DNA of 26,244 bases from Bondarzewia mesenterica (lineage: Eukaryota > Basidiomycota > Agaricomycetes > Russulales > Bondarzewiaceae): the NCBI GenBank assembly GCA_004802705.1, contig SGPL01000462.1, forward strand, positions 1 to 26,244. The letters are read 5' to 3'. Numbering within the stretch: the first letter of the stretch is position 1; every line of letters starts with the position of its first letter. The notes beneath the pieces were generated by a model. It worked only from the letters and a program-made list of their open reading frames with translations, was not told the origin of the DNA and did not search any database. This document shows positions 8,731-20,140 of the stretch, in pieces. Position numbers and translations under genes: made by a program.

Positions 8731-11564
8731 CTAGAACGACTGCATGGAGTTCTCATTGTACGAGTTGTTGCTCCAGTCGCTCGGGAACATCGGCGGGTGA
8801 GGTTGCTGCATCGCATTGACCCCCGAGTCCTCGGGGAGCAGCATGGGCGGGTGGGGGTGGAGGAACGACGAAAAGATGGAGTCTTCGTGGTCGGGCGGCA
8901 ACATAGGCGGGTGGAGAAAATCCATGGGCGAGTCCTCGGGCAGAAGCATGGGTGGGTGGATGTTGTACTGCGGCGAGTCCGTCTGCGGAAGCATCGGCGG
9001 GTGCCAGAACGTGTTGTTCCCGTTGTTCCCACTGCGCAGCATTGGGTACGAGCTGTATGAGGGATACGGGTATTCCATTGACGAGCGCTGCGAGCTGGAC
9101 GTCGTCGAGGTACCAGAGCTAGAGAAGGAATCACCGAAGGAGGAATACGAGACGGCGGAAGACGGCGGATCGGTGGCAGAGTCGTTGCTCATCCGGCGTC
9201 GCTTGTTCTTCCTCGAGTCCGACGAGTCAATGTCCGATGATTCGCCGACTGGCGACTGCGTCTCGGGATTCTGGCTGAAGAGTTGCGACAAGTAGTCCGG
9301 GTGATAAGGGCCGGGGAAGTGGGGCATATTGAGTGAGAAATGGTCCGAACCAGAGAACCCCCCGCTCTGCGTGTTGTGGTCGCTGCCGAGGGCGCCCACG
9401 AGCTCGGAATGGGTGGGCCGATACTCGTAATTCTCACTACCGTCGAAGGCCATCTGCGTCGTCGAGTCGGGCGCGAGTATGGGGGAAACAACATCGGCGT
9501 TGGGAGATGCTCGTCGACTGGCGCCGGGGCTCGCGGAAGGCGTTTCAGAAACGCCTCCATTCCCAATCCTGCGCGCATCGTGTCGCGAGCGCTTGCGAAT
9601 GACGTCGGACTTCATGGAAATAGGCCGCGCAGAACCATGCAATTTGAAACTGTTTGATAGGCCAATCAGAATGGATCCAGAGTAGCGGGACGCGATAGTA
9701 GACTTACTATAAACCGCAACTATGGATATCACGGCATTGGAAGGATTTTCGTCAGCTTCCTATCACGGACACATGACATCGTGTTACTCACGCGTTGCAG
9801 ACAGTCTTCCCCTCGTCATCCTTCCGCCAGAGGGGGGTCGCAGTCGTGTGGCAATTGTAACACTGAGCTGTAGGAACAAACTGAGTCAACCGCCCCAAAA
9901 TGCAACTCCGACAATTCTACGTACCCATTACTTCCGAGGACTCTTGCCGTGGCGCAGCCTGGGAACGACCCTCCCCATGACTATTGCGCATGCTTTTGGG
10001 ACGCGGGCGTTTGTGCTGAAGAAACAGAAATAAACGAGAATGAACTTGCGAACAAACCGAATGAATGCTCACCAGTTTACAATATAAGCCACAAGCGTTG
10101 CAGTTGAGCTCGTCGTTGAGCCCACGACGCCAGAGCGGGGTGTGAGTTGCACCGCAGTTGGAACACTCAGCCTTGACACCGCCTGGTGCAGAATAGTTAT
10201 TAGGAATTTGACTAGCCAAATTGTTGGCCGTCGCACCAGGTGCAGACGAACGCGAAGTCGCACTCTGCGTCCTAACACTTAGCGATGGCCGGGTTGACGT
10301 TGACGTCGACGTCGACGAGGTGTTGGATCCAAGCTTGACGGCGCAACGGTCTGGGGGGAGATTCTCCTGCTGCGTCGCCTGCGACTGAACCAGACCCGCC
10401 TGCGGGTATGCTGAGACGTGGTCGTAGTCGGAAGAAAAACTCGGCTTCATCTCAACGTCCAAGTCGTGATGGGGAAGGTCGCCGAAATCGTGTCTTGAAT
10501 CGTTGTTGCTGCTGAAGCCACCTGAAGACCAGGCGCCAGGGCTGTCGGTCGAGTCGACGAGGAGATCATCGAGTCCGAGTTCGATGGTTGGACGTCTAAT
10601 ACTGAAGGACTCGCTGTGATTGTTGTTGTGGCGGACGTCTTCGCCGTAGTTCATGCCGTTCGTGACAGTTGGGGAGGGGTATAACAAAGCAGTTGGACCA
10701 AAATCGTTCGAGAAAAGGGAAGGGAATCTGAGAGAAGCGGATGCGGGGGAGGAGAGATCGACTTGCGCATCCGTTATTGTAACGGATGGCTTGCGGCCCC
10801 GTTGAGTGAGAGGAGGATCTTTGTCGGCGGGCTCGGGAACGACAGGGGCCGGTTCGACAACATCCTCGACGACGGTCGCACGCGTTGAAGGCCGACCTCG
10901 TCGCGAGACAGTATCTCTGAACTCGGCTGAAGGTTTGAGATCGGGCTTCTTGACGGGAGGGGCGGAGGCGGCTGGGGTAGGCTGATCGACGGAGAAAGTG
11001 AACTGCATGCGTTTGATGGTACCGGGTCTGGCGTTCTGATTAGCTTCTCGTGTACGCTCCTTCTCGGCCGCGCGTTGGCGGATGATGTCTGTTGAATGAT
11101 TCCGCTTGAACCCAGGGGCCTCGAGCTCTTCAATGCTCCTGGGGTAGCAACGTCGGCGGGGAAAATTTGAGCGATCAGGGTCAAGGGTTTCGAAGGTGGC
11201 GGAGAGGGTACAAACCTTCCCTTCTCCTTGTCCAGCTTGTCACTCATGCATTTCGAAAGCTTTTTAAACTCGCGCTTTGATCTGGCGTTGTCGGTATCGA
11301 CCATGAGGTTCTGAAGGTGCCATAGGCGCCAACTGAGGTTCTCTAGACGCTGGCCTTGCTCGAGGTAGCCAGCGACCTTGGTACATACCTACAAAGGCAG
11401 GACAAGGCTCGGAACGAGGGGGTGAGTACAACATCCAACGACACACGTACTTTCCAGGTCTTGGTGAGTGAGTCGGTGTCGCCAAGGTTGCTGAACGCTA
11501 TAAAAGACTTGTTGCCCTGGAAAGATTGAGGCATGAGGTGAAAAAAAGTTTGTAAGTCGATCAT
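8731..11564 (-). CDS. GATA-type transcription factor with two zinc fingers and AreA-type N-terminal region
   Basis: Seven exons, join(8731..9649, 9708..9719, 9792..9867, 9925..10015, 10073..11138, 11216..11388, 11451..11564) on the minus strand, give 816 residues. Residues 39-67 hold the fungal AreA GATA-like region (QGQRLENLSWRLWHLQN). Finger 1 (residues 421-445) is CSNCGATHTPLWRRG ... CNAC; finger 2 (484-508) is CYNCHTTATPLWRKDDEG ... CNAC. Both are CX2CX17CX2C. Finger 2 is followed by the basic DNA-contact tail KLHGSARPISMKSDVIRKR. A basic cluster RKNKRRR (657-663) is a likely nuclear signal. The acidic and serine-rich middle and the HPPML-repeat tail (727-802) are probably activation or docking regions. 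Such factors bind HGATAR sites and often control nitrogen genes. The 38-residue inter-finger span (C445 to C484) has no cysteine, unlike the iron repressors SreA/Fep1/Urbs1. The 12-nt exon 9708-9719 is needed to complete finger 2. The start was chosen as the ATG opening the conserved frame (MIDLQTFFHLMPQ); an upstream non-coding exon is possible. Confidence 0.93.
8776..9003 (-). repeat. Five-copy HPPML(P) repeat in the GATA factor tail
   Basis: Within the last exon, HPPMLPQTDS, HPPMLLPEDS, HPPMLPPDHEDS, HPPMLLPEDS and HPPMFPSD start at residues 727, 742, 757, 777 and 795. The spacings are 15, 15, 20 and 18 residues, so this is a roughly 45-bp coding repeat partly lengthened by insertions. Four copies end in an acidic (D/E)S pair. 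The pattern suggests a repeated short linear docking motif; its partner is unknown. Confidence 0.85.
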
Positions 11565-14500
11565 GATGCGGCGGCGGGGGCGTAAAGTGCACCGACTTTG
11601 AACTTGAGATTGAGAATTGAGGGCATTTAAAGGAAAAGGAGAGGGGGGGAGCGGGGTGGGGTCGTGAAAGCAGAAAAGGTCGAAAAGTGACTAGTCGTCG
11701 AGACGGGTTATAGGCCTTACGCTCATACGGATTTCATTTCCCGCCACCCTTCCGTTCTGCGTTGCCGACAACGCTCGGGTTCACGCTCCGAAACCAGATA
11801 TTTCATTCTCCGAAAGGGTTTCCACAATCTCCGCTCACTTATTATTATTTTCACCACCGATTCGCCAGCCGGCCCGAACCGCCAGAACTCGTTCCTTGTG
11901 CCTCTCCGCCCACACAGCACCCACACGTGTTGTACACTGCGCACATAACTCCCGGCGCCGTCCCACCGCGCTACGCACCACTAGACTTATTACTTGCTTC
12001 CCTTTTGAATTCCTTTCGAATAAATGGCATTTCAGCCGATGTCCCTCCGGCCGCTTCCGATTTCCCTCCCTAGTCCCGTTGCGTCCTGCGCTCGACGACT
12101 CGACGACTCTTGACGCTCTTGTGGGACGCATAAACATCAGAATGCCAAGGACATCTCCGCCGCCACTCTCGAAGTAAACAGCGATAAACTCCACACTCAC
12201 CGTATACCCACAGCATCCTTCGGTGATGACGTTTCAATTTAAAAGGGCACATACCTTCTGACTGAGTGTGGAATTGTTCCCGCTCTCTGATGGCGACTGG
12301 TGAGAGTGACTCATCATGGGTGCGGACAAGCGTGGTATGCTTCCAAAAGACTTCCAAAGAGCACATTAACGTACCCAGTGTTCTGCCTTGAGCTTCTTTC
12401 TACGTCAGCCAGACCGTCCATTCTCACTATACCTGCTCTAGACGCAGAGCTTTTCCTGCAGTGACGTCTGCCTAAAGTCCGACCAGATAACCGATGTAAA
12501 TTTGTAGAAAATTCCATCCAATTGCAAGAGATAAAATTCGTCAGAACCCGATTGCCGAGCTGCTTGATCCTACCTATCAATTTTGCCACACAACCCTTCG
12601 CCCTACTCAGCCCTCGGAGCGGAAGCAGAAGCGCTGGTTTATTGACCCGAGTAAGATTAACGGCCGTCACGAGAACAAGCGCGATTGCCTCGAGGTCTGC
12701 TGGGTCCGACCTGTGCACTGGATTTCACCACGGCGCAACACAGCGATTGCCTATTCAGGATAGATTTCACTGTTTATACGCCCACAGGCGCTTGCTCACC
12801 TGAAGAGTCGAACATTCCGTCTTCGAGATGTCGAATCACGGTGAACGTCTGGGCTATCGACGACTTCACTGACGACGTCGATATCACCCCGACCATGTTC
12901 TCACTCGACCGATACTTGACCGGCGTATTATCACCACCTTGGGCAGCATCCACGTCGAATCTCCATGTCGTGATGGNAAACGCACCGGCGAACGATGTGA
13001 CCCACGGGACCATATGCGACAGTCCTTCTCCNACTCCGTCAGATCGAAGCGAGGTCGGGCATCCGACTCTGGAGATCCGGGCGGAAATCGAAGACTCTTC
13101 AAGTTCACGACCGGTAAGCATGTGTATTATTGAATACATTATATCGTATTATCTGGACTAAAAAAAAAAAGGATCAGGACAGAGAGACNTACTGCATACC
13201 GTGCAAGTCCGTTCCACTGAAGCGTCCGCTGGTCACCTTGAGGCAAGGTCAAGTTCCTGGTCAGAAAGCCGTACACCAGCCATCGCGACATCGATAAACA
13301 TACCAGTCCCATCGATAAGAAAGAATAGCAGAAAAGGAATTCGAAACTTGCCTTCTTTGGTCCCTGCCCGAGTCCTTTAGCTGATAGTGGCGTTTCTTAG
13401 CAATATGCAGAAGTAAGCGGTACGAGCGATAACACCCACTTTACCACTTATCCTGTGGGTGTCCGATCTTGTCCGATACGTTGCATTTGCATGATCGCAT
13501 TTTCCGCAATCTAAACGAGACGGCAAACGGGAGATGCCGAAATGAACCTACGAATTGCGGGGAAGTCAATGCGCGTGCCCTGCTATACAGCGCAAGTCCT
13601 GTCCCGCCCAGCGGACGATGACAGACGATGACACGGCGCCCCTTTCCTCACCGTCCTCGTTGTAGACATGCTCGAAGGATCTCTCGGACCCGTCCCTGCA
13701 TCGTGATTGAGCCCACGGCAATTTCCGTCTTGTGATTGTGCGGTTAATACCCAGCCCAGAGAGCCTGGCAGTATCAGGCAGTATCTCGATGACGTACGTC
13801 ATTTTATGTGGCCGATCTGAAGAGCACCACACGAATGGCGGACGAACAACAGGACAAAAGATTAAACATGTGACGATGATTTACCGTCGTGAGGATTGAC
13901 CGAGGGAAGATGGCAAAGACGAGTGGCTGAAAAAGAGGAACTGCTGGGGATCTCGAAGACGAAGGTCCGAAGCCTACTTCGGAGACCGAAGACTGTGTCG
14001 AACGGAGGAAATACGAGCCGACGGACATCGAAATCAAGAGAATCGAATCGTTCGTAACGGATGGGTAGAAAGATGCTGACGCGTATTCAACCAGCGTGTC
14101 TGTGTTGCAGTTTCGACACGCTCGATCGGAGGATAGCGGAGTTATAGGATGTCCCGCACGAAGTCTGTAGAACCGCAAAACGAGGCATTAGGAGTAGGGC
14201 CGCTAGACCGGATAATGGGTCAAGAGATGCTCGAACGAGTGTGAGACACCTTGAATGGCACGCTTCATGATGTCAAGCTATTCCAGAGGCTTCGATCAGA
14301 AGATACCTACATTTCGTCCCTATATTCGCAGCCTTCAGTTGCTCGAAGAGGCAATGCACGGACGAGATTCATTTTCTCTAGGCGATCTCTGAGCGTACAA
14401 AATCGAGTCGGAAGTTATGGTCGAAACCAATTGATAGGCACAATTGAAACAAACGCGAGGGCTGAGCGCTTGGTTCGGCATGTCAAATGCTTCATGAGTT

Positions 14501-15649
14501 GGTTCTTCGGAACCACGTACCTGTCACCACCCCACACACACATACTGTAGTGCATACGGACACGCAAAACGCGTCCTTTTGGCGGCGGGGAACTTTCACT
14601 CGGTCCAAGAAAAGATTGGACCTCCAAGGCGGAGATGATATGAAAGAGTCGTTTTCATACTCGCCTGCAACATGCGCTCTCTTCAGCAACGAGGCTTCCA
14701 CATGGTATTCCTTGCAAATTTATCGCCCATATTTTAACTTCGGTGTGAGTCGAGCGAACACCGGCGTGCGCGTCCGCACGAGTCTTGGCGGCTAGCATTC
14801 CGAGTTAGAGCAGATTGGTGTGTGGTAGGCTGATATAGGTGCATGAGCCGTCAAAAGATCACTGGACACAAAAATTTACCACAATATCTGAAGACTCCAT
14901 ACTATCGGCGCTCGCGATAGCAAGTTGAGATCTGCTGACCCATGCGGGCGGAGCATGGCGAAGTCGTGAGTCCATGCCTCCGAGACAGAAGCATGGGCAT
15001 TGAAAATTTGAGTGCAGCGTGTCTTCAGAAAATTGCGCTTACCCCTTACTTGAGCCCGCATACAACCACTGTGTATATGCGGCTTCTCGAGCGCTGTATC
15101 AAACAGTATCAAACCGGTCCGCAAGGCGACTTCGTCGAGTGGCAATCCCCCACTCGTGACTTGACGTGTGGTAAAGGGTTTTAAAAAGAGGGATGCACCA
15201 CAATGCGAGCAAAAGGCTGAGGAGCTGAAGGAGATAGAAGATAGAAGAGGACAGTCGCCTTTAACTTGAACTGGTGGGAGGTGAATTGCGACTGTACTCA
15301 CTTGAGTGAGACCAGAAAAGAAGATTATGATGTGTTGGTCAAACTAATTATGCTCTCCTGTACCAGAGATCGACCCGCGCTCAACAGTAAGAGAAAGAAT
15401 GGGGATATCGGAGGTATGAGACAGACGCGCGCAACGACGTGTCCGCGTCCGAGTCATCGTATTCACTTTCCCATCACCTGACCGCAGCGCGCAAGAACAG
15501 GCAAGAACTTTACAGTGCCTTGCATATGAATCTGCAGTGGCCGTTTTCAGAAAGTTATTTGTAGCAAATGCAGTCAATTTGTCGTAACAAGTCGTAGTCC
15601 TACAATTGTCGTATAAGTAGAAATTACAGTAACCACACATCTACGTTTG
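11565..15649. other. 4-kb tract without a recognised gene; isolated N bases
   Basis: This holds the 5' flank of the GATA gene and the 3' flank of the transporter. No frame shows a family motif or a convincing exon chain. The longest frames (12685-13161 plus, 158 codons; 12774-13139 and 13804-14178 minus) overlap each other, and two run across undetermined bases at 12977 and 13032; a third N is at 13189 after an 11-A run (13160-13170). A gene could be hidden by sequence errors. No tRNA, rRNA or tandem array was found. Confidence 0.45.
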
Positions 15650-17937
15650 CTACGCATTCTCACTCTTCGCAAACTTATCGTTATCCAGTACAACTTGAGC
15701 CTGTACGGTGGCATTCTCTGCCTTTAACCTCTGGAAGTTCTTCTCCATATCCCACACGAATGGACTCTTCGTCGCGAACAAAAAGTCGATCTCCTCCAGC
15801 GTCCTGTTCGCCAGCTCGGGGTAAAATGCCCAAACCACCGGGATACTGAGAAAGTTGACCGCGCCGAAGATATAGAGGGTATTCTCCGAGATCGCGTTAA
15901 ACATCACGGGGTTCAGCATCATGAGCCAGCCATTCCCAATACTCCATCCCACGACACCCCAAGCATTCCCTTTGGCGCGGACTTCGAGCGGGAAACTCTC
16001 CGTCGGATACACCCAAGGGATGGTAAGCCAAGTCGCACCGAAGATGGCAGTATAGAGGAAGATGAAAAACGCGGATGCGCCACCGTATTGCGAGGCTTTC
16101 TCTGGATGGTCTTTAAGCAAGCGCCCGAAGCCGCCAGCGAGGAAGAGTGCAATGCCTTGACCGACTGCGCCCCACCAAAGTCCGACACGCCGGCCCCATC
16201 GATCGATGGTGACGACTGCGAGAAGCGTGCTAAGCATGTAGGTGATCTGGGAGGACAAAGAAATTAGATCATGGTTCGACGTAGACCCATGACAAGCCAC
16301 CCACATCATTAAGCCCTGAGAGCCATTGGGACTTGCGAGCGCCATAGCCGGCTTCTGCGAAGATCGTTGGGGCGTAGACAGTTATTGCAGCAATCCCAAC
16401 CCATCTAAATAATGTGTGAGCAAGTTTAGAAAGATACTGTGCATGAGGACACTTACTCCTGGATGATTTGCAGCCAGATGGACAGCTGTACACGCCGTGC
16501 GATGTGCAAGTCTCCGTCGTCTGACGATACACACTCATCAGAATAATATTCTCAGAACGCTTGCTTTCTTGGGGGTACTCACTGCGTCCAAAGAACATGG
16601 AGAGATATGAGTTGCGTTTTGCATTCCTCTTCTCCAATTCAACGATGCCGACGATATCTTCGTATTCTGCAGTCGCTTGTATGTCTTCTGGGTCGCCCTC
16701 TTCACTTCGCAAACGGCCCAAAATGATCCGTGCTTCCTCGGGTCTCCCGGCCTTGATCAACCAACGAGGCGACTCCGGCATCCAAGGCAAGCACGCCTAG
16801 ATGTGAAAATCCGTCAGAAGAGATATGAGAATGATTTTACGATCAGTCATACCACAAATGCAAGGAGAGGTACAATTTGAAATGCAATCGGAAACTGGAA
16901 GCGTGAGGTAGATATAGATAAAAACAGGAAACTCAAATCGCCATGTGACGTACCCTCCATCGAAACTATGAACAAATTTATGAATCATTTTTTTTAGCAA
17001 AGAAGAAATGAGTTTATTCACCTGCGTATTTCCTTCTCCGATGTAACCAAGTCCAAACTCGAGCCAGTAGGCGACGACGACGCCGAAGATATTGAGTGTG
17101 AATTCCGTGGCAATGAAAGCACCTCTCGAAGTATGAGATGCGACCTCAGCGCTCCATACTGGAACGATGGCGTTTAGAAAGCCGGTGCCTATACCATTGA
17201 TCACGCGTGCGCAGAGCATCCTGGAGATTGACTTGAATCGCAGAAATAGTCATGAACAACAACGAATCCGGGCTTACCACGTTAGGTTTTGTGCAGAGCA
17301 TTGTAAAGCCGCTCCAAGGAGGACCCAAGCAGCACCCTCAAAAGTGAAAACGTTGCTGAGTCAATTAATTCTAGGCGATATATCACTTCAACACTTACAA
17401 TCATCATCGTTTTTCGTCTTCCGATCCTAGAGGACAGTGTCAAAAGGCAATATGAAAACCCAATACATTGAGAGTACCTATCGCCTAGGATTCCCGCAGG
17501 GAGACATCCGAGAAGAGTTCCAAAGTAGTATACTGGCATGGTTAGGTGAGTGAGTGATGTTTCTGCACGGAGTGATGGGGGAACGGCATACTGCTGACGA
17601 TTCCACCCTGACGCGTAGGATTCGTGACTACTGCGACCCAGCCTTCCGACTTGCCCTCGTNNNTNTNTTTNTTTATTTTTTTTTGGCAACGTCTTCTGTA
17701 AGGTTGTTCAAGAAAAGCTTACTGTGCATACCCTAAACCCATGGTTCTAATATAATCAGGAGATGTATTCACGCCCCCCATCATTCCCTGGTCATAACCA
17801 AAACTTGAAGATATTCAACACGCTCTTTGCAGGTGAGAGAATAAGAGGACGACTCACAAGAAGATGGCCAAACCAGCCACAAAATTGATAACATAGATGA
17901 GTCGTCTTCCACACAATTGTTTCTTCGTGACGGTCAT
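15650..17937 (-). CDS. MFS sugar transporter (sugar porter family)
   Basis: About 13 exons: 15650..16246, 16305..16404, 16457..16520, 16583..16796, 16853..16894, 16954..16965, 17022..17220, 17278..17336, 17399..17426, 17478..17532, 17592..~17660, 17723..17803, 17858..17937 (minus). The product is about 530 residues, normal for fungal hexose or related sugar/H+ symporters with 12 membrane helices in the plasma membrane. Landmarks in order are FFFGYDQGMMGGV in helix 1, QGGIVSIYYFGTLLGC, GDRIGRRK, CARVINGIGTGFLNAIVPVW, FRWRFPIAFQ, MPESPRWLIKAGR, the central loop LEEI-type acidic region, LQIIQEWVGI, TIDRWGRR, and PELANRTLEEIDFLFA. The last normally reads PET-x-GRTLEEID, so T to L and G to N are departures. 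The acceptor before exon 17592-17660 falls in an N-rich stretch and cannot be placed. Exon 16954-16965 is only 12 nt. Substrate cannot be read from sequence. Confidence 0.92.
17661..17671. other. N-rich, homopolymer-like stretch masking a splice acceptor
   Basis: Six of these 11 bases are N (17661-17663, 17665, 17667, 17671), next to a nine-T run at 17676-17684. The transporter intron that starts with donor GTAAGC at 17722 must end here, because coding frame EGKSEGWVAVVTNPTRQGG resumes at once on the far side. The stop inside the A/T run is therefore probably intronic, not a gene defect. Confidence 0.75.
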
Positions 17938-18022
17938 GGTGTCGTGGAACAATGGTGATAGTTCTTTGATCAATAAATGAGAGGAAGAGGGGCCCCAGTC
18001 TGTATTCCCCGCAACCCTGGTT

Positions 18023-18030
18023 CTTTTATA
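18023..18030 (-). promoter_or_regulatory. Probable TATA box of the sugar transporter
   Basis: TATAAAAG on the minus strand lies 86-93 bp upstream of the transporter ATG (17937), a usual distance for a TATA-driven, inducible fungal gene. It is a motif match only; no transcription start is visible. Confidence 0.5.
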
Positions 18031-20133
18031 TCAAGCCTTCAGGAGGACGCAGCATTCTTCGCCTTCCTCCGCCGTGTCCCATGACAGCCCTCACAGGCCA
18101 ATAATTGAATCTTGATCGAAAGACATGCGTACGGTCCGTTGGAGCCGAGCAGATTTGAGCGCCCTGCCAAAGAAACTAAGAAATGGAATTATGTATCACT
18201 GCCAGGCTGCTCAAAATGCTTGAATACTGGTCGGAAGCATAGAATCCACGCCATAGGATGGACATACTACTAACTGGGACGCACCGGATGATCCACGATG
18301 GAGCATAGGAAGAAATAGACGCAGTAATTTGCCAGTATGCGAATGCTGGCATTGCCAATCGTTCAAGTTGCGATAATGCAAAGCGAAAGATTTGGAATAA
18401 ATGGTCCTGTTTGCGTGAGGTCGGCCCCGGCGACCCGCCTCTCCCTGCCTCGTCTAAAATCATAGCGCGCGAATTGAGGCTCGAAGCTCATCACAATGGG
18501 CGGGGTACCTCATGGTACTGAGTACCAGTTCCATGAATGACCAAAGACAGACAGGAAAAATAGATGATAGTGCTTCGATACGATTCTGAGAGTGCAAAGC
18601 ATTTCGGAGCGGGTTTTACGGTCCGCGTTACCGACCCGCGTCACTCACATGAGCATGGGCGTGCCTTGAGTATGTGAGTATGCTGCATGGCTGAAGGTTC
18701 TGCAGAGAAGTAGTATCTGGATGCACAAATTTAAATAGCACAATGTTGAGCGTTGCTTTTGATGAAAAAGCTCTTTAAAGTCAGAGTGATCAGGTTTGAA
18801 AAGTTGCCAGGCAAGGGGATACTGTATACTTATCAAACTCGTTGGAAGAGATGAAGTACTAGATGTCCTCGCGCATTCGGCTTCTCTGCTCAGTGATCAG
18901 CTGCGAGAGCTTTTCGAGTGGCATGAAAGGACGAGAATCAAGACTCCAATTCGATTGAGAAGGTGAACCGGAGTCGCAGATACATGGAGGTGTGGTAAAA
19001 ACATCTGTGCACTGATACCTAACACCAGTCGATGCAATTTCACTCGGTACGCCGCATGTTGTTCAGTCTGGACATTAAAAGAGGGTAAGGGCAGGCGGCA
19101 TCAAAGAGGCGGGCAGGAGTAAGTAATCCCCTTAAACCTTAATAGCTTAAGTGTTTCAACACTTACTTGCGAAGCTAATCGAAGAGACCATCCGTAATAC
19201 CCTCATTCGCGCTCCACAAGCAAGCTTTGAGCCGCACAAACCGTGTAGACATCGGACCGCTTGTGAGGATCAAAATTAGACTTCAGACTTCATGAACAGA
19301 GCTGGCGTCTTGCATAGAACTACGAAAAAAAGGCCCATTTTGTCAGTTGGTAAATTGAGAAGGAAGGAAAGGGACCCCAAGGACGATGATCAGATTTTGC
19401 GACTTGTGCGAAGACATATATGAGAAACAGTAATTGAGAACGATGGCTCGGTCCTCACAGTGCGATAATGCTCTTGCAAAGGTCATGGACAAAACAAACA
19501 CTGGAATTTGTCGTCGACTACTTTGACTCTAGCATCGCCAAGGTGATGCCCGGAGTTAGATGAACAAATTGACCAAAACGCAAGATATCACGACCACATC
19601 TAGTCTACGGCCATCGCCTTGCAATTATGAGGAAAGAAAGAAAGTCGGTGACACGCACCTTCCCTCAAAGTCGTCACCACTGTATCGTTAGAACAAGTTT
19701 CGGCTCAATTTAGACTGCTGCTGACGTCCTCACGAGGGATGGGTTTACAATTATGAATCATTCTAACATAGCCTTGCGAGCTGACCACGCTCCGCCAACG
19801 TTCGTGAGAGTGAGAGAGGGAGGGGAGTAAAACAATAAAAGGATTATCGGCGTCGCGGTAGCCAGACATGATGTGGCCGTCGGATGCAAAATATGTTGCA
19901 TAACAAGATCTGCAACCACTTTGCAGACATAGTCTGGATGGTGTTGAGCCGTGTTCTGTAGAAATAAGATCAAAAAGGGAACTTTCTGAATTGAACATAC
20001 TCGAAGCCATCGTTTCAGCGCTCGCTGTCGCAAAGGTGACACCCAGGCTACCACAATTTTAAATAAAATATGTGGTCAGGTACATCCTTTTCGTGCTTTG
20101 ATGTGAAAACCGGGACCACCTGCTAGGCGAAAA

Positions 20134-20140
20134 TATATAA
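20134..20140 (+). promoter_or_regulatory. TATA-like element without an assigned gene
   Basis: TATATAA is followed over about 100 bp by pyrimidine-rich sequence typical of fungal leaders. No recognised protein begins downstream before NEO1, 1.2 kb away, so it may serve an unannotated transcript or be chance. Confidence 0.25.

Noticed and set aside
8816..9295. 159-codon plus-strand frame with Gly-rich repeats
   Set aside because: It is the antisense shadow of the HPPML repeat exon of the GATA factor, which is clearly the coding strand.
9917..10015. Reading the two GATA fingers as SreA/Fep1-type iron regulator
   Set aside because: The inter-finger segment contains no cysteines, whereas that class requires a cysteine-rich region.
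12182..12533. GATAA words upstream of the GATA gene as an autoregulatory cluster
   Set aside because: The three or so matches seen in this 1-kb region are close to what chance gives for a five-base word on two strands.
12685..13161. 158-codon plus-strand frame and its minus-strand rival
   Set aside because: Both cross N bases at 12977 and 13032, neither has a recognisable domain or exon partners, and the two strands look equally plausible.
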